From: Arsenophonus sp046530735
GTDB lineage: Bacteria > Pseudomonadota > Gammaproteobacteria > Enterobacterales > Enterobacteriaceae
DNA: 64,000 nt
Assembly: GCA_046530735.1 (NCBI GenBank)
Contig: JBHEQV010000063.1
Span: forward strand, 1-64,000
Direction: 5' to 3'
Shown here: in pieces, positions 42,415-54,074 of the stretch
Layout of the letters: every line of letters begins with the position of its first letter
Numbering within the stretch: position 1 is the first letter of the stretch
Made by a program: the position numbers and the translations under genes
The notes under the pieces: model-generated
What the model was told of the DNA's origin: nothing
The model's database searches: none
Seen by the model: only the letters and a program-made list of their open reading frames with translations

Positions 42415-43400
42415 AAAATTAGTTTAGCTTATGGAGAAGAATATTTTATCTCTGCTGGTATGATTGATACAAATCTTCTTATCTTCTTTTTGTGCAAGTA
42501 TTATGTCCAATTATTTTTATTTCAACATTAATTACTATCCTTCAACATATCAAAGTGTTACCTTTTGTCATTAAACTAATTAAGAGTATTACTAACTAAA
42601 GTTAATGATATGAAAAGCTAAAAATCTTTTAATGCGATCAGTTTATTAACTTTTGGTCAGTTAGAAACTGATACTTATAAAGATATATCGAGTCGAATGC
42701 ATAAGATCATATGTATACGATGACGACAATAGAAATGTCGACGGTGTCTCTATGGCGATTGTTGGTATTTATATATGAGAATTCTTGATTCTAAGATATG
42801 TCGTTTAAGCGTTGATTCTGAATATATTCAGTACATTTATTATCTTATCTTAATTAATCATTATTCAGTTGATAAAGAAGAGAGGCATTAAAGTCAGTCA
42901 TATTCATGATGAACAAAATTTTTTAAAATATTAGGGGAAAATATATTCTGGCTAGTTTTAAAGTTTCTTTGATTATAGCGGTAATGTTGATAGAATTTAT
43001 TATGATTATTTCCAAATTAATGCTATTTCAGTGCAGTAATAAAAATAAGCTTTCAAGCTTATTTGGGTTATGGATTTTATCCATTAACTTCGATTTTGTA
43101 TATATCTGATGAAGATATACTTAAATATAGATAATATTATAGCCATAAGATTAATATCTAATAAATTTATCGCTATAGGATGTGAATCAAGTTACTGTTA
43201 AATTATCCTTCTTATTTAAAAAGTATTTTGTCGATCTTTTTAGTTTTTTGTTAACTATTATCAACAGGTATTATTATCTAAATAATAAAAGGTCTTAATA
43301 AAAACATGGAAATGTTATTTCTAGTTTTGTTTAAAATTATTATTATGTGCTATTCTAGTAAGATTTTTATCGACAGCTAATACTATGATTAGTTTTGTGA
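42415..43400 (+). pseudogene. nupC: nupC pseudogene, 5' truncated
   Basis: Ghost of the nucleoside:proton symporter. Plus-strand pieces in order are QLFLFQH then ITILQHIKVLPFVIKLIK, HMYTMTTIEMSTVSMAIVGIY, ALILNIFSTFIILSLINHYSV, GKYILASFKVSLIIAVMLIEF and SIFLVFC. They match E. coli NupC from about residue 70 to its end. Stops and frameshifts are numerous. The start is missing at the repeat ending near 42412. Confidence 0.8.
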
Positions 43401-43591
43401 TAATTTAATTTTATTTTTATGAAGCGAAATTATTGATTAATGAATGTCACGTTTAACTCTATAAACCAATAGATCAAAATTCTGCATATAGAAGCAGAAT
43501 CTGATCGATATAGCTAATACCGTTTTGTCATTCGACAAATATAAAGGAAAAGTTAGATCTTGATTTAAATATATTTAACTGGAATTTGAAT

Positions 43592-43664
43592 TGGAGCTAA
43601 GCGGGATCGAACCGCTGACCTATTGCATGCCATGCAAGCGCTCTTCCGGCTGAGCTATAGCCCC
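43592..43664 (-). tRNA. tRNA-Ala (anticodon GGC)
   Basis: On the minus strand GGGGCTATAGCTCAGCCGG starts a 73-nt cloverleaf closely matching E. coli tRNA-Ala(GGC). It has D-arm AGCTCAGCCGG, anticodon loop ATGGCAT, T-arm GCGGTTCGATCCCGC and acceptor GGGGCTA/TAGCTCC. The CCA end is not encoded (ATT follows the discriminator A). The top pair of the anticodon stem is C27-U43, where E. coli has C-G. A good promoter lies upstream. It stands next to gltX, as in E. coli. Confidence 0.93.
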
Positions 43665-43699
43665 ATAACACTCCTATACAAATTTAGTTAAACGATCGG

Positions 43700-43728
43700 A
43701 TGATATGCAAGCTAAATAAGACTGTCAA
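43700..43728 (-). promoter_or_regulatory. Promoter of tRNA-Ala
   Basis: On the minus strand TTGACA (43723-43728), a 17-bp spacer and TATCAT (43700-43705) form a near-consensus sigma-70 promoter about 36 bp before the tRNA. Confidence 0.65.
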
Positions 43729-43831
43729 TTGATTAATAGAAAATATCACTTAACCGTTTAAAAATATTTATAAAGCCTGACATGAATAAAAAAACAGAGT
43801 AATATTATGCATTTATGTTAAGATAATTTAA

Positions 43832-45253
43832 TTAAATTATATTTTTTTCACGCTCATTAATATAAACTAAAGCTTTATCAATGCGTTTTAATGAACGATA
43901 TTGACCAATAGCATGAACAGTGGCATCAATACTAGGTGATTGGCGTACCCCTGTAACAGCGACTCGCAGAGGCATACCAACTTTGCTCATCTTAATTTTC
44001 AGTTGTGTAGCCGTTTCTTCTATTGCCTGATAAACATTTTTACATGTCCAGTTGCTAATAGTAGCCAATTTTGCCCGTACAGCTTCTAATGGTAAGCGCG
44101 TTATCGCGCATAAATATTTTTTAGCGGCGTCGCTATCGAATTCAGCAAAATCCTGATAGAAATATCGACATGAAGCGGCTAGTTCTTTTAAGGTCTTATA
44201 GCGCTCACCGAGAAGCTTAATTAAATCTACTAAGCTTGGTCCAATTTTTATATCAATGCCTTGCTGTTCAATATGCCATGCTAAATGAGCAGCAACATAT
44301 TCAGTAGGTAATGAATTAATATAATGATGATTCAGCCATAATAATTTGTCAGTATTAAAGGTAGTGCTGGATTTATTAATTACATCTAAGGAAAAATAAC
44401 TGATCATTTCCTCGCGGCTAAAAATTTCTTGATCACCACGGGACCATCCTAGACGAACTAAATAGTTTAATAAGGCTTCTGGTAAATAACCGTCATCGCG
44501 ATATTTCATGACACTAACTGCACCATGACGCTTAGATAATTTTTTACCATCGTCACCTAAAATCATTGGAACATGCGCATATACAGGTATTGGCGCACCA
44601 AGAGCAGTTAATATATTAATTTGTCGTGGGGTATTATTAATGTGATCTTCACCACGGATCACATGAGTGATTTTCATATCCCAATCATCAATAACAACAC
44701 AGAAATTATAAGTAGGAGAAGAATCAGTACGGCGGATTATGAGATCATCTAGCTCAAGATTACTAAATTCAATTGGCCCACGGATTTTGTCTTCAAAAAT
44801 AACAGAGCCTTTCTGAGGATTACGAAATCGCACTACATGAGGTTCATTCAGTATATGATTTTGAATATGCAAGCGGCAGCAGCCATCGTAACGCGGTTTT
44901 TTTCCTCTAGCCATTTGTTCTTCACGTAAATTATCTAATCGTGCTTTAGAGCAGTAACAGCGATAAGCTGTCCCTTCGCTAAGCATTTTGTCTATCACGG
45001 CATGATAACGATTGAAGCGTTTAGTTTGATAGTAAGGACCTTCATCCCAATTTAAATTTAACCAATTCATTCCATCCATTATAGCGTCAATGCCTTCTTG
45101 TATTGAGCGCTCAAGATCAGTGTCTTCAATACGTAACACAAACACTCCGTTATTATGTCTGCTATAAAGCCATGAATAGAATGCGGTACGAACGCTGCCA
45201 ACGTGAAGATAACCTGTTGGGCTTGGTGCAAAACGAGTTTTTATTTTATTCAT
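43832..45253 (-). CDS. gltX: Glutamyl-tRNA synthetase
   Basis: Class I aminoacyl-tRNA synthetase charging tRNA-Glu. It is 473 aa (E. coli 471). The N-terminal Rossmann fold has RFAPSPTGYLHVGSVRTA (HIGH-type HVGS at about 17-20), the CYCSKARLDNLREEQM zinc-region cysteines near 98-100, and the KMSKS-type loop KKLSKRHGAVSV near 237. The all-helical anticodon-binding C-terminus is complete. In the zinc region the residue after CCR is Leu where E. coli has His, a possible weakening. It sits between tRNA-Ala and the tRNA-Val genes, as in E. coli. Confidence 0.98.
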   Translation of the reverse strand: MNKIKTRFAPSPTGYLHVGSVRTAFYSWLYSRHNNGVFVLRIEDTDLERSIQEGIDAIMDGMNWLNLNWDEGPYYQTKRFNRYHAVIDKMLSEGTAYRCYCSKARLDNLREEQMARGKKPRYDGCCRLHIQNHILNEPHVVRFRNPQKGSVIFEDKIRGPIEFSNLELDDLIIRRTDSSPTYNFCVVIDDWDMKITHVIRGEDHINNTPRQINILTALGAPIPVYAHVPMILGDDGKKLSKRHGAVSVMKYRDDGYLPEALLNYLVRLGWSRGDQEIFSREEMISYFSLDVINKSSTTFNTDKLLWLNHHYINSLPTEYVAAHLAWHIEQQGIDIKIGPSLVDLIKLLGERYKTLKELAASCRYFYQDFAEFDSDAAKKYLCAITRLPLEAVRAKLATISNWTCKNVYQAIEETATQLKIKMSKVGMPLRVAVTGVRQSPSIDATVHAIGQYRSLKRIDKALVYINEREKNII

Positions 45254-45374
45254 TAGGATTGTCTTAATGATCTTTTTATATCAAATCTAGTCAGTGATAA
45301 ATTTATAATTGATTATTTTATCACTATAACTTAATTCCTCAATGTTATTAGCGCAATATTGATACTTTATTTTA

Positions 45375-45432
45375 TTTATTTAGCTATAGAATATCTTATT
45401 AGGATAAATAAGATATTCTATAGCTAAATAAA
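45375..45432. repeat. 26-bp perfect inverted repeat
   Basis: Arms 45375-45400 and 45407-45432 are perfect reverse complements with a 6-nt loop, giving a long AT-rich hairpin 120 bp upstream of gltX. There is no GC-rich stem or T-tract, so it is not a normal terminator. It lies in the spacer between divergent gltX and tRNA-Val transcription. Confidence 0.85.
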
Positions 45433-45518
45433 GCTTAAATAAATATTATTTTGTATCGATAATATTAGGTATATATTACTTAATTTGAAACGATTCAATA
45501 CTTTTCTTTAAAAAATCG

Positions 45519-45548
45519 TTGACTCATTTTCAGAAGTATCCATATAAT
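45519..45548 (+). promoter_or_regulatory. Promoter of the tRNA-Val operon
   Basis: TTGACT (45519-45524), an 18-bp spacer and TATAAT (45543-45548) form a near-consensus promoter. It lies about 15 bp before a dead tRNA-Val and 130 bp before the live one, and should drive both. Confidence 0.7.
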
Positions 45549-45563
45549 CCACCTATATCACAA

Positions 45564-45639
45564 TAAGTAATTATCTGAGTTGAGATAGATCTAGTTTACA
45601 AGGATAGGGTCATCAATTCAAATCTGCTATCCTCACTAA
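45564..45639 (+). pseudogene. Decayed tRNA-Val gene
   Basis: Aligns along its length with the intact tRNA-Val at 45680. The TTTACAAGG anticodon region (UAC) and the GGGTCATCAATTCAAATCTG T-arm region are preserved, but the D-arm and acceptor stem no longer pair. It is probably one of the tandem valU/valX/valY-type copies found at this place in E. coli. Confidence 0.75.
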
Positions 45640-45679
45640 TCGTAGTTAAGTAAAAGTATTATTTATTTTTATTATGAAT

Positions 45680-45755
45680 GGGCGATTAGCTCAGTTGGTA
45701 GAGCATCTCCCTTACAAGGAGAGGGTCATCAGTTCAAATCTGGTATCGCCCACCA
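45680..45755 (+). tRNA. tRNA-Val (anticodon TAC)
   Basis: A 76-nt cloverleaf with encoded CCA: acceptor GGGCGAT/ATCGCCC, D-arm AGCTCAGTTGGTAGAGC, anticodon loop CTTACAA (UAC) and TTCAAAT T-loop. It is close to E. coli tRNA-Val(UAC) and is the only working member of the tandem pair. Confidence 0.95.
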
Positions 45756-46029
45756 TTTATCTAAAAAATCAAACATTACTTATCTAAGTTATTTATAATA
45801 GCTTTTGCTATTAATAGCATCAGTAAAGAAATTATCTTTAATAAATTACTTACAGGTTTAAATCCTATAAATTCACTAATTAAAACAAAGAGTTACCGTC
45901 ATTATATCTTATATAATTTCTTGCGTGCTGCATGGCAACATGAAACCTAAATATCCCATCAATGTTTTAGAATGCTTTTGCAAGTGTTAATAGAGTAATT
46001 ATTATACTTTTTAATCATTTGCATACTTT

Positions 46030-46420
46030 TCTAATTAATATCTATTACAGTGCGGATAGTGTTATACCAGATTGAATTAACCAATTTCCCAGAGCATTCA
46101 TCAGATCATGAAATCTAAATCTTTAAATTCCTGCTTTCATTAGGGGCTGACTTAAACGCCTTGTTATCATCCGTTCTCATTGATACTATATTTAATTAAC
46201 TCCGTTAATTTTCGCTACCTAATAAAACATAGTGGTTATGATTATCCACCTAATTATGGGTAATCTGACAGACTGTGTTATTTAGGAAAACATCAATTCC
46301 GCAAAAATTGCGGACTGATCAAATTAATTCAGTCAACATTACAAACTAAATAAATCTCTAACTATTCTAATTCCAGAATATTGAATCTTCATAAACCCGT
46401 CTTCTAGAATAGAAGGAATT
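46030..46420 (-). pseudogene. Tyrosine integrase (prophage-type) pseudogene
   Basis: A single minus-strand frame near 46050-46175 reads RLSQPLMKAGI-stop-RFRFHDL then MNALGNWLIQSGITLSAL. This matches the RFHDLRHTWASWLVQSG block of phage integrases, including the HxxR-box region, with the arginine lost. N-terminal parts are too decayed to follow. It lies about 280 bp from tRNA-Val, its C-terminus facing the tRNA, the usual setting of an integrase beside a tRNA attachment site. Confidence 0.55.
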
Positions 46421-47536
46421 TTTTAGCTTGAAGATAATCAATTGCTTTATCAATTAAAGATGAGCTTTCTCTTTTATGAGCCACTTAACTCTTGATTATC
46501 TATGGATAGTTTATATATCATCCATTTTTAATCATACTCCTTCATATAAGGATATTTTTAATAAGACACGAATAAAACTAATTGGACATACCTTGATATT
46601 TGCAATGAAAAGCCGCTATCTTTACCTATTCTATTTTTATCTTTGAAACAATATCTTGATATTCATCATTCGTGATCTCACAAATTTTTTAACTTGGAAA
46701 ATACTGCAAGCAAAATTTAATTTTTCTTTATTTTTATCTATTGTTAGTTTGTGTTGTTTTTCCTTTAGTTATAATAAAAGCTCTTCTTCAAAGAAGAATA
46801 TCTAACTCTTTACTTAAATGTTGAATTTTTAAAAAATCGAATTTTAGTTTATCATGAAGTTTTTTGTTAATTTTTTATCAGCTGCACCAAAATTCTATTT
46901 AATTTGTTTACCGCTTAACTAAACAAAATTATAGTGGTAAAAATTACATCGTAATTTGATTGATATGTTTTAAACTCTATTTTGATTTATCACAACAATT
47001 AGCTTTCATCCAAACATTCTGATATATTTGATACATATATTCAACACAGGAGAACTTAAATATTTTATAAAATCCTTCGTTATTTTCCAATTTTATAGGT
47101 AGGCACTAATTCTCTTTGATAAATTCACTGACTCTCATAATTGAATATTTTAAAAGGACTCTCACATGATATTCGTTAAAAACTTCATGATTCGTATTTA
47201 TTTAAAAGTTCCATAAACATTATATGGATATAAATTTTTAGCTTTTAAAAATGCACATACTCAGAGGTGCTTGAGTTCTACACAATAACTAATAATAAAA
47301 TGCAAATGATTACATTAATTCTTAGTTAAATCGATAAGATATAATTCGTTGAATGTGAATGTTGATCAAGAAGGAATTACTTTTAAAATTGCTTGGTAGC
47401 ATAATTACTATTGTATATTGGTAATCACAAGATTCTCTTGTGTTGGGCAATCTTTGTCTTGATCTTTTTATTTAATCTTATTTAGCAAATAAGAAGAACG
47501 AGTAATTTATTAAATTCTTTTAGAATAATTCTTATA
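46421..47536. other. AT-rich decayed region, no gene identified
   Basis: No intact frame and no recognisable protein. It may be the remainder of a lost prophage next to the integrase relic, but nothing in the sequence proves this. Confidence 0.35.
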
Positions 47537-48937
47537 AGTTATTAGTAAATTTGGTGATATAACAGTCAGGCTCTGTTCTGATTCTTCATAAATCTATTCT
47601 CTATCCTTAAATTAGATATTGTTATCACCAGGATCTCTTAGTCAGAAGCTTAAATCCACTTAGCCACAATTCTATCTTTTCTTAGCAAACTAAAGCAACT
47701 CAAATAGCATTAAAAGAGTTGTTTTCATTGAATTATATTACTCGCGCATCAGCTTCGTATCTTTACCATTCCAAAAGCCTGCTCAATCAGATTCGTCATT
47801 CTTATTGACGCCACAGTGCACTGATAGGAAAGCATAGAATACCAGCGTTCTTTCGATTTTTTCAAGCATCTTCATTGCTGTAAGATGATACTTCGCTAAA
47901 ACCTTGCTAACAAAATATCAAGGGCTTTATCAGTAGCATTGGGCTATTCTGCTAGCTAAACACCCATTTCCCTGCAGATCATCTTAACTTTTGGTGTTAA
48001 AATGCCTTTATGGAGTGAAACCAGTGCATTAGCTATTTTGTGTACCCAATATTGTTGGTGACGCGCGCTCAGGAATATCTTTGCTATTGCATTAAAAAAC
48101 TAAGAGCACCTAGGTCTCCTGTAATAAATCAGTAAATATGGTTAAGGGACGGCAACGATTTCGATCATCCAGAAGTTCGGCTCAGGTGCGCTTCTGAGTC
48201 TCGATAAGCATCCTCTACTGCAGAACCTAGCTTCTTTTATAGGCATGCGCAAGTACTGCTGATAATAAGCAGCAGTCAAAGACCATTATCTTTGCCTTAC
48301 AGAGGGCAAATAATGCCAATCGGCCAAGAAATAAACGTAGTACGTATTACTTAAATTATCCTGGCACTAATGCCTGTAGTCTTCAAGGTATTTCTGTTTC
48401 ACTTTTCTGATGGTACTAGAGAGACCATGTTCTTTTTTACCAAAAGTCTCACTTCCAAGGGTTTCGTAAAAATCATTGGTAGAGATACCTCAGAGGTACA
48501 GCAATAATACTAGCTTTCGACGTTTTTGCACGCTTCAGATAAGGTGGTAAACAAAAGAGCTGTTGAAACATATTCCGTTCTCTCTCCAATTCACCTAATC
48601 TTAAACACTTTAATCTTAACATCTTCAATAGTAGTTTATAGTTTTATGATAAATTAAATAACCGTTACGGATGACGATATTAATGTCCATCGATAAGGAA
48701 GTGTTCAGAATAACTTTTAGCTCATCTTCAAAATCAGTGCCTATCAGCTATCTAGCATGCTGTTACGAATGCGTTCATGCAAGAAGTCAGGATTATATCT
48801 GATTTAAGGGATACTTATAGGGTAGAATTTTTATTATATATTATCTCTCTATTGTTAAAATTATTTATGAAATTAATCAGGCAAGAGATATGCTCACTCA
48901 TCTTCGAAACTTTATACACTAAAATAAGCATAACTCA
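47537..48937 (-). mobile_element. IS256-family element, degenerate, full length
   Basis: About 1.4 kb between imperfect terminal repeats. Blocks of the transposase can be read in order on the minus strand, including EDAYRDSEAHL-like, YWVHKIANALVSL-like and TNLIEQAFGMVKIRS. It is one of the clearest full-length copies for defining the family in this genome. Stops in all frames. Confidence 0.8.
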
Positions 48938-49074
48938 AATACCATATAGTTTTATTTTTGAATTTTTTCAAACCATAAATTGAATAAATACTATAAGATC
49001 AAAGTAATTTTATAAAATTTTAATTCATTATGACCAATATATAGCTATATTGACAAAGTTGTTGTTCTTCTCGC

Positions 49075-49998
49075 GCAAAGCAATATATAACCAGCTCTAT
49101 ATTTTAATTGTTGTAGTTTTAAATTATCTTCTCCAGGTAGATAATTCGGTAACTCTATATGATAAAACCTATTCACCTATTTTTTGTAATCGACTAACAT
49201 AACTGTTCACATTTTAAATGTAGAATTTCTTACCAATAACTCTCCTGCTTATCTATCTTTATTAGTCTACAATAACTAACTTTATGCTCGATAACAAAGG
49301 TTTAGCACCATTAGTTCTACCAAAAAAAAAGGGATAAATTCTTATCGATGATTGCTCAAGAAACAGTAAACATACTTTCTATTAAACTCTTTAAGAATAT
49401 CATCACTCACCATGACCCTATCAATTTCGAACAATTAAGATCGTGATTTGTTCTTTCCTTTTATATTCTTTCTCTCCCTCGTTTTCTAGCTTTCCTATGT
49501 TGGCTGTTGCTACTCAATCAAGGAAGCAGTAACGCCATCTAAATGTTGTTTTCAAATTAATCTCTGTTTGTTTCGATAACTCCCGTAAAGTCAAGTTATT
49601 GAATATACACCGCAGATAACTAAAGCATTTATCATTCTGATATAGTTTTACAAAAAACTTCCATTTTCAGTAATATTCTTAAATGATTTCCTTTAATTAA
49701 AAATTTTAAAATGATATCGCTGTAATCTCCTAATTAACATCTTCAGTGAATAACATACTAACTGTGATAATATGAATAGGATAAAGTAGAATAAATTTCT
49801 TTAATATATTAATCAACATTATCCGTTAAACTTTTGCAGAGTTAATTAACGAGAACTAGATTTACGTTAAGAGATACTGAAGAAAGAATTTTTTTTGATC
49901 TGCATGATTTCTTCTTTTTTATGGTAACCACTCACTGTAGCAAAATTCTTCATACAAAATAATGGCTTTCTAGCAACTAGATTTGTCAATATAACCAA
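49075..49998 (-). mobile_element. IS1595-family remnant
   Basis: Minus-strand degenerate copy homologous to those at 2450, 26080 and 29785, including the HF-ILKMxTVM-like C-terminal part near 49200-49240. No open frame. Confidence 0.58.
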
Positions 49999-50129
49999 AT
50001 TTATTCATATAAATAAAAAATATAAAAAATAGTTAAGTAAATTTTAGATGCTCTATAATATCCTCATTAATTCAATATCATAACGAATTTATTGAATTAA
50101 ATTTTATCACCTTAGAGGTGTTCTGTTCC

Positions 50130-51015
50130 AGATCATTATTATAGAAAGACTCTCTTCTCACAGCAATTTTCATGGAAAGAGATGGATACTAATGGATAAA
50201 TTGAGAAAAAATAAGATGGTGTTGATAATCACAGGTATATCTCCCCGTCGTTTTCCGACGATGCCTGACCACAGTTTAGGAAGCGTTGTCGCTTTTCTAC
50301 TAAAAACGTTTTTTCCATTTCAATAATCTGTTGGCAGATATACACGAATTTCTGAATCTCTCAGTATCTGAATCTGGCCTGGATCAGGATTTAACATCCA
50401 CGAAGAAGTTTTCGTTAAATTAAACATCAAACTATGAAACCAAAAGCGTTTAAAAAAACTACGAGTCTAGTTATTTTGCACGTGTTAGTGTGAAATATCT
50501 TCCACAAATGTCAAATGAAACTTGACGACTATATCTTTATCATAAATATAGATAGCGTCACTTGATTGGTTTTTATCTATCTTTACAAGGCTAAGACTGT
50601 GCCCAATACTCGACGATTCTTGCGTAATTTTAATCGAGAATGTCCATGACTACTTATTGGACACTTACGCAATGGTAAAGAATTTATAGATCCCTTTTTG
50701 GGAGCTGCAAAAAGGTTTAATCACTGGAAAAAGGAATTCAGCTGTTTCTATACAGAATTTTGTATAGAACACCGACTTATCTTTCTGATGAATTTTTAAA
50801 TAAATTTATAGTCGATAGATTTAATCTCTCATGGAAGATGCACTGTAAATCCTGTCATTCCTCTTCTACTGAAGAGCTTGAAATCACTTCATATCGATAT
50901 AGTTCGACTGTAGAATCAAGAATTATCCCAATCAGTATTGGCTAGTAAAACTCCATTGCAGTCTATGACTATTGGTTCAATATTAACCCTAAATTCTTCA
51001 AAAGACTATACTATC
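50130..51015 (+). mobile_element. IS481-family remnant
   Basis: Readable in order: MDKLRKNKMVLIITGISPRR, FLRNFNREC, LRNGKEFIDPFLGAAKRFNH, FCIEHRL and LHIDI, then YNQELSQSVLASKTPLQSM. These correspond to the integrase core (DNGKEFTD) and C-terminal end of IS481-type transposases. Stops and shifts throughout. It is homologous to 9697-10725 and 61490-62320. Confidence 0.68.
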
Positions 51016-51545
51016 TTCTAAAAAGAAATTCCTAACAATAAATTATTATTTCTCAGTTCACAAAAGGGTGATTAAAATTTAGTTATTATTTTTATAGAAA
51101 GCATAGAAAGTCCTGCATTCAATGAATAAAACTATTAATTCATTAACTAGTAATAAAAATTTACTAAGGTAAAATAAAAAATGGTAGAATCTTTTTTTAG
51201 GGTAGAAAACCATCTGATTGCCAATTAGATTAAATATTATCCTTATCTTGGTTATAAGATTAAGCTGCATCTTGTTGGTAGCATTCATATAGCCAGAAAA
51301 ATATCTTTCCTCTATCTCAAGCTCTAATAAACAAACTCAATCAATGCGATTCTTTAATTATAAAGATGAGATTACCGATGCCGTAGTTTTTAACTAACCA
51401 TCCTGCCATCCATTACCTAAGAGTTAAATAGTAATTATTTCGCCTTTATTATTTCTAATATTTAAATATTATTGTAAGAAATAAAACTGTACTATTAGAA
51501 ATTAGATTACCTTGATATCTAGTAATTGCGTTAGCCTTACAAGTC
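51016..51545. other. AT-rich region, no gene identified
   Basis: No credible gene. The 69-codon minus frame at 51079-51288 has no recognisable features and lies in low-complexity AT-rich DNA. Confidence 0.4.
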
Positions 51546-51970
51546 AATTAAGTACAAAACTTAGCATTATTTTCTCAATACAGGATAGATTATCAACTGT
51601 TAGAAACTTATCGTCGTTAATAGAAATCGATTATTGATCTAGAAGGCGTTGTTCCTCAAATTAAACTACTCATCAGTTTACATAACAACGGGAAATCTTT
51701 ATTATAAAAGATATGCTGATATATTATTAATAGCAATTCCAATTAGCTATAGATAATGTTTAATAGGTGGCAAAATTTAAATTTTAGCTAAATTTTAAAA
51801 TTGCTAAGAACTTTTCGTGATGATGTTTATCAATTATTAATGCAAGAACGTAATTTATTACGGCGTCAATAATTAAAAATTATCAACAGTAAATATGACG
51901 TAGTCGTCATAGCACTAAAACATTTATATAGCAATAATAATTTTGCTAACTTATTTAAGGAATAAATAAA
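51546..51970 (+). pseudogene. Possible type III secretion stalk protein (SpaM/InvI-like) pseudogene
   Basis: The plus-strand frame reads LFSQYRIDYQLLETYRR, two stops, then IIDLEGVVPQIKLLI. About 110 bp later it reads FRDDVYQLLMQERNLLRRQ then LKIINSKYDVV. Spacing and residues resemble the coiled-coil InvI/SpaM protein of Inv/Spa type III systems (LLRYQDEDRR, ILEQIAGLKLLL, REEIYALLRKQSIVRRQ). The similarity is modest and made by eye, so the call is tentative. Confidence 0.28.
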
Positions 51971-52037
51971 TTAATTTAATTCCAGTTTTTTATTTAACCA
52001 ATATTACCTATTAAAATAATTAAATGCCAACTTAATA

Positions 52038-53426
52038 ATTTATGCTAATTTCTGGTGTATGGAGTTTTCCAGAGATGGTGGTGTTATCTCTGTTGATTAA
52101 TTTTCTAGATGATGTTATCAACAGAGAGATGATATATCATGAAAGTCTACCTTATCCATGTATCCACGAACCAGATATTACTATGATTCCTTTCATGAAC
52201 TTATCCATAATACTGGCAGGTATCTGATAGATACTGCTGTTGAGGATGAGATCAAAGTTACGCTTAACACGCTACCTATGTTGATGGACGTTCATATCGT
52301 CATCCGTAACAGTTATTTAACTTATCATAAAAACTATAAACTACTATTGAAGATGTTAAGATTAAAGTGCTTAAGATCAGGTGAATTAGAGCAGCAACGG
52401 AATATGTTTCAACAACTCCTTTGTTTACCACCTTATCTGAAGCGTGCAAAAAACGTCGAAAGCTACTATTATTGCTGTACCTGTGAGGTATCTCTACTAA
52501 TGATTTTTATGAAACCCTTGGAAGTGAAACTCTTGGTAAAAAAGAACATGGTCTCTCTAGTACCATCAGCAAAGTAAAACAGAAATACCTTCAAGACACA
52601 GGTAATAGTGCCAGGATAATTTAAGCAATACATACTACGTTTATTTCTTTGCCTATAATGGCATATGCATCCTGATCATAGGCAAACTGGTTCCCTATTC
52701 CTGTTAGTAAAATCTGCTGGTACTGCACATGGACATAAGGAGCTCGTTGCACTTAAAGATATTTATTAAAAGTCAGAAGCGAACTTATCTGAACTTTTAA
52801 TTATCTACATAGAGGATAACTTAACTATATCTCTCAGTCTTTGCCACGAAAGACGGTGCTATTGATTTTTATAGTGCAATAGGAAAAATATTCCTGAGTA
52901 CGCGGTATAAATGCTATTGGATACATAAATAGCTAATGTACTAGATTTATTTCTAAAAGGCATATATGCAGCACCTAAAGTTAAGATAACTACCGTAGAT
53001 TTAGCTAGCAAAGAGCTATTATGCCGATAATAAAGCCATTGATATTTTGTTGGTAAAGTTATCAGGATAAGTATCCCTACAGTGATAAAGAAGCTGGAGA
53101 AAAAGTGAGAAACAGCTGATATTTTATGATTTTCTTCACTGCACTGAGGATGAATAAGAACGACGAGTCCGATTTAGTAGGTTTTGTGACAATATGAAGC
53201 TATGAAGCTGATATACGCAAAGCACTGTGATTCACAAAAAATAACCTTTTCAATGGTATTTAAGGTGCTTCCGTCTGTTCATAAAGCTGGAACTGGATCA
53301 GAGAAGTTAACCTGTTGATTTTAGTAATAAACAATACCAAATTTAAGGATTGAGAATAGATTTATGAAATCTTAGAATGAAGGGTAACCTGACCGACATA
53401 CACTAGATTTAGTAATAACTTTAGAT
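52038..53426 (+). mobile_element. IS256-family element, degenerate, full length
   Basis: Plus-strand copy with imperfect terminal repeats near 52040-52065 and 53402-53424. Readable pieces include FHELIHNTGRYLIDTAVEDE, LCLPPYLKRAKNVES and AGTAHGHKELVALKDIY, characteristic of IS256 transposases. The open frame at 52158-52577 is a fragment with shifts. Confidence 0.82.
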
Positions 53427-54074
53427 TAATGAAATAACCATATTATCCTCATGGTTTTTATAATTATATGAAGACTAAAGTAGTGAAGTTGATTTGCCCG
53501 CATTCATTGCTAAATTATAGAAATAAAGCTTATCCTATTAACCCTTTCTTTTTGTCTTTTATTTAGACAAAAGATTTTAAAAGTTTTCCACAAAGATTAT
53601 AAAAATATTTTTTTATTTCATTTGATTATGAATCCTGATAATCAACATAATATATTTTTAATATATGTTTATTATTATGAACAAGTTAGTATATTTAAAT
53701 ATTTTAATTTAAAAATAACACCTTTATATTAAAAATATATGTAATAATATTATTATTAGTTAATATTTATTATAAAATTTAGCTTATGTTATAGACTATA
53801 AAAATTAAATAAAAATAAAAAATATATTTTTTTATTTAAAAAAATTTAAATATAAAATAAATACTATCATTTTATATTTATTTTATACTGTTCAAAGTAT
53901 CTATATATAGGATAGATAATATTTTCAATTAAATATTATATTACTTTTTTATAAAAGTTTAATTTAAAAAATAAATTTAATTTTGTTTTATAACTTTACT
54001 ATTGCAGAGAAATAAATAGCATTTTATTATTAGTAAACATCAGCTAACATTCAATTTAATTCGAGATCAGGAAA
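53427..54074. other. Very AT-rich region upstream of hns
   Basis: Nearly pure A/T from 53600 to 54030 with repeated A- and T-tracts. No gene is seen. It contains the hns promoter region, and such DNA is the preferred target of H-NS itself, so autoregulation is plausible. Confidence 0.45.

Noticed and set aside
51079..51288. 69-codon minus frame
   Set aside because: AT-rich, hydrophobic by composition, no ribosome site and no recognisable family.
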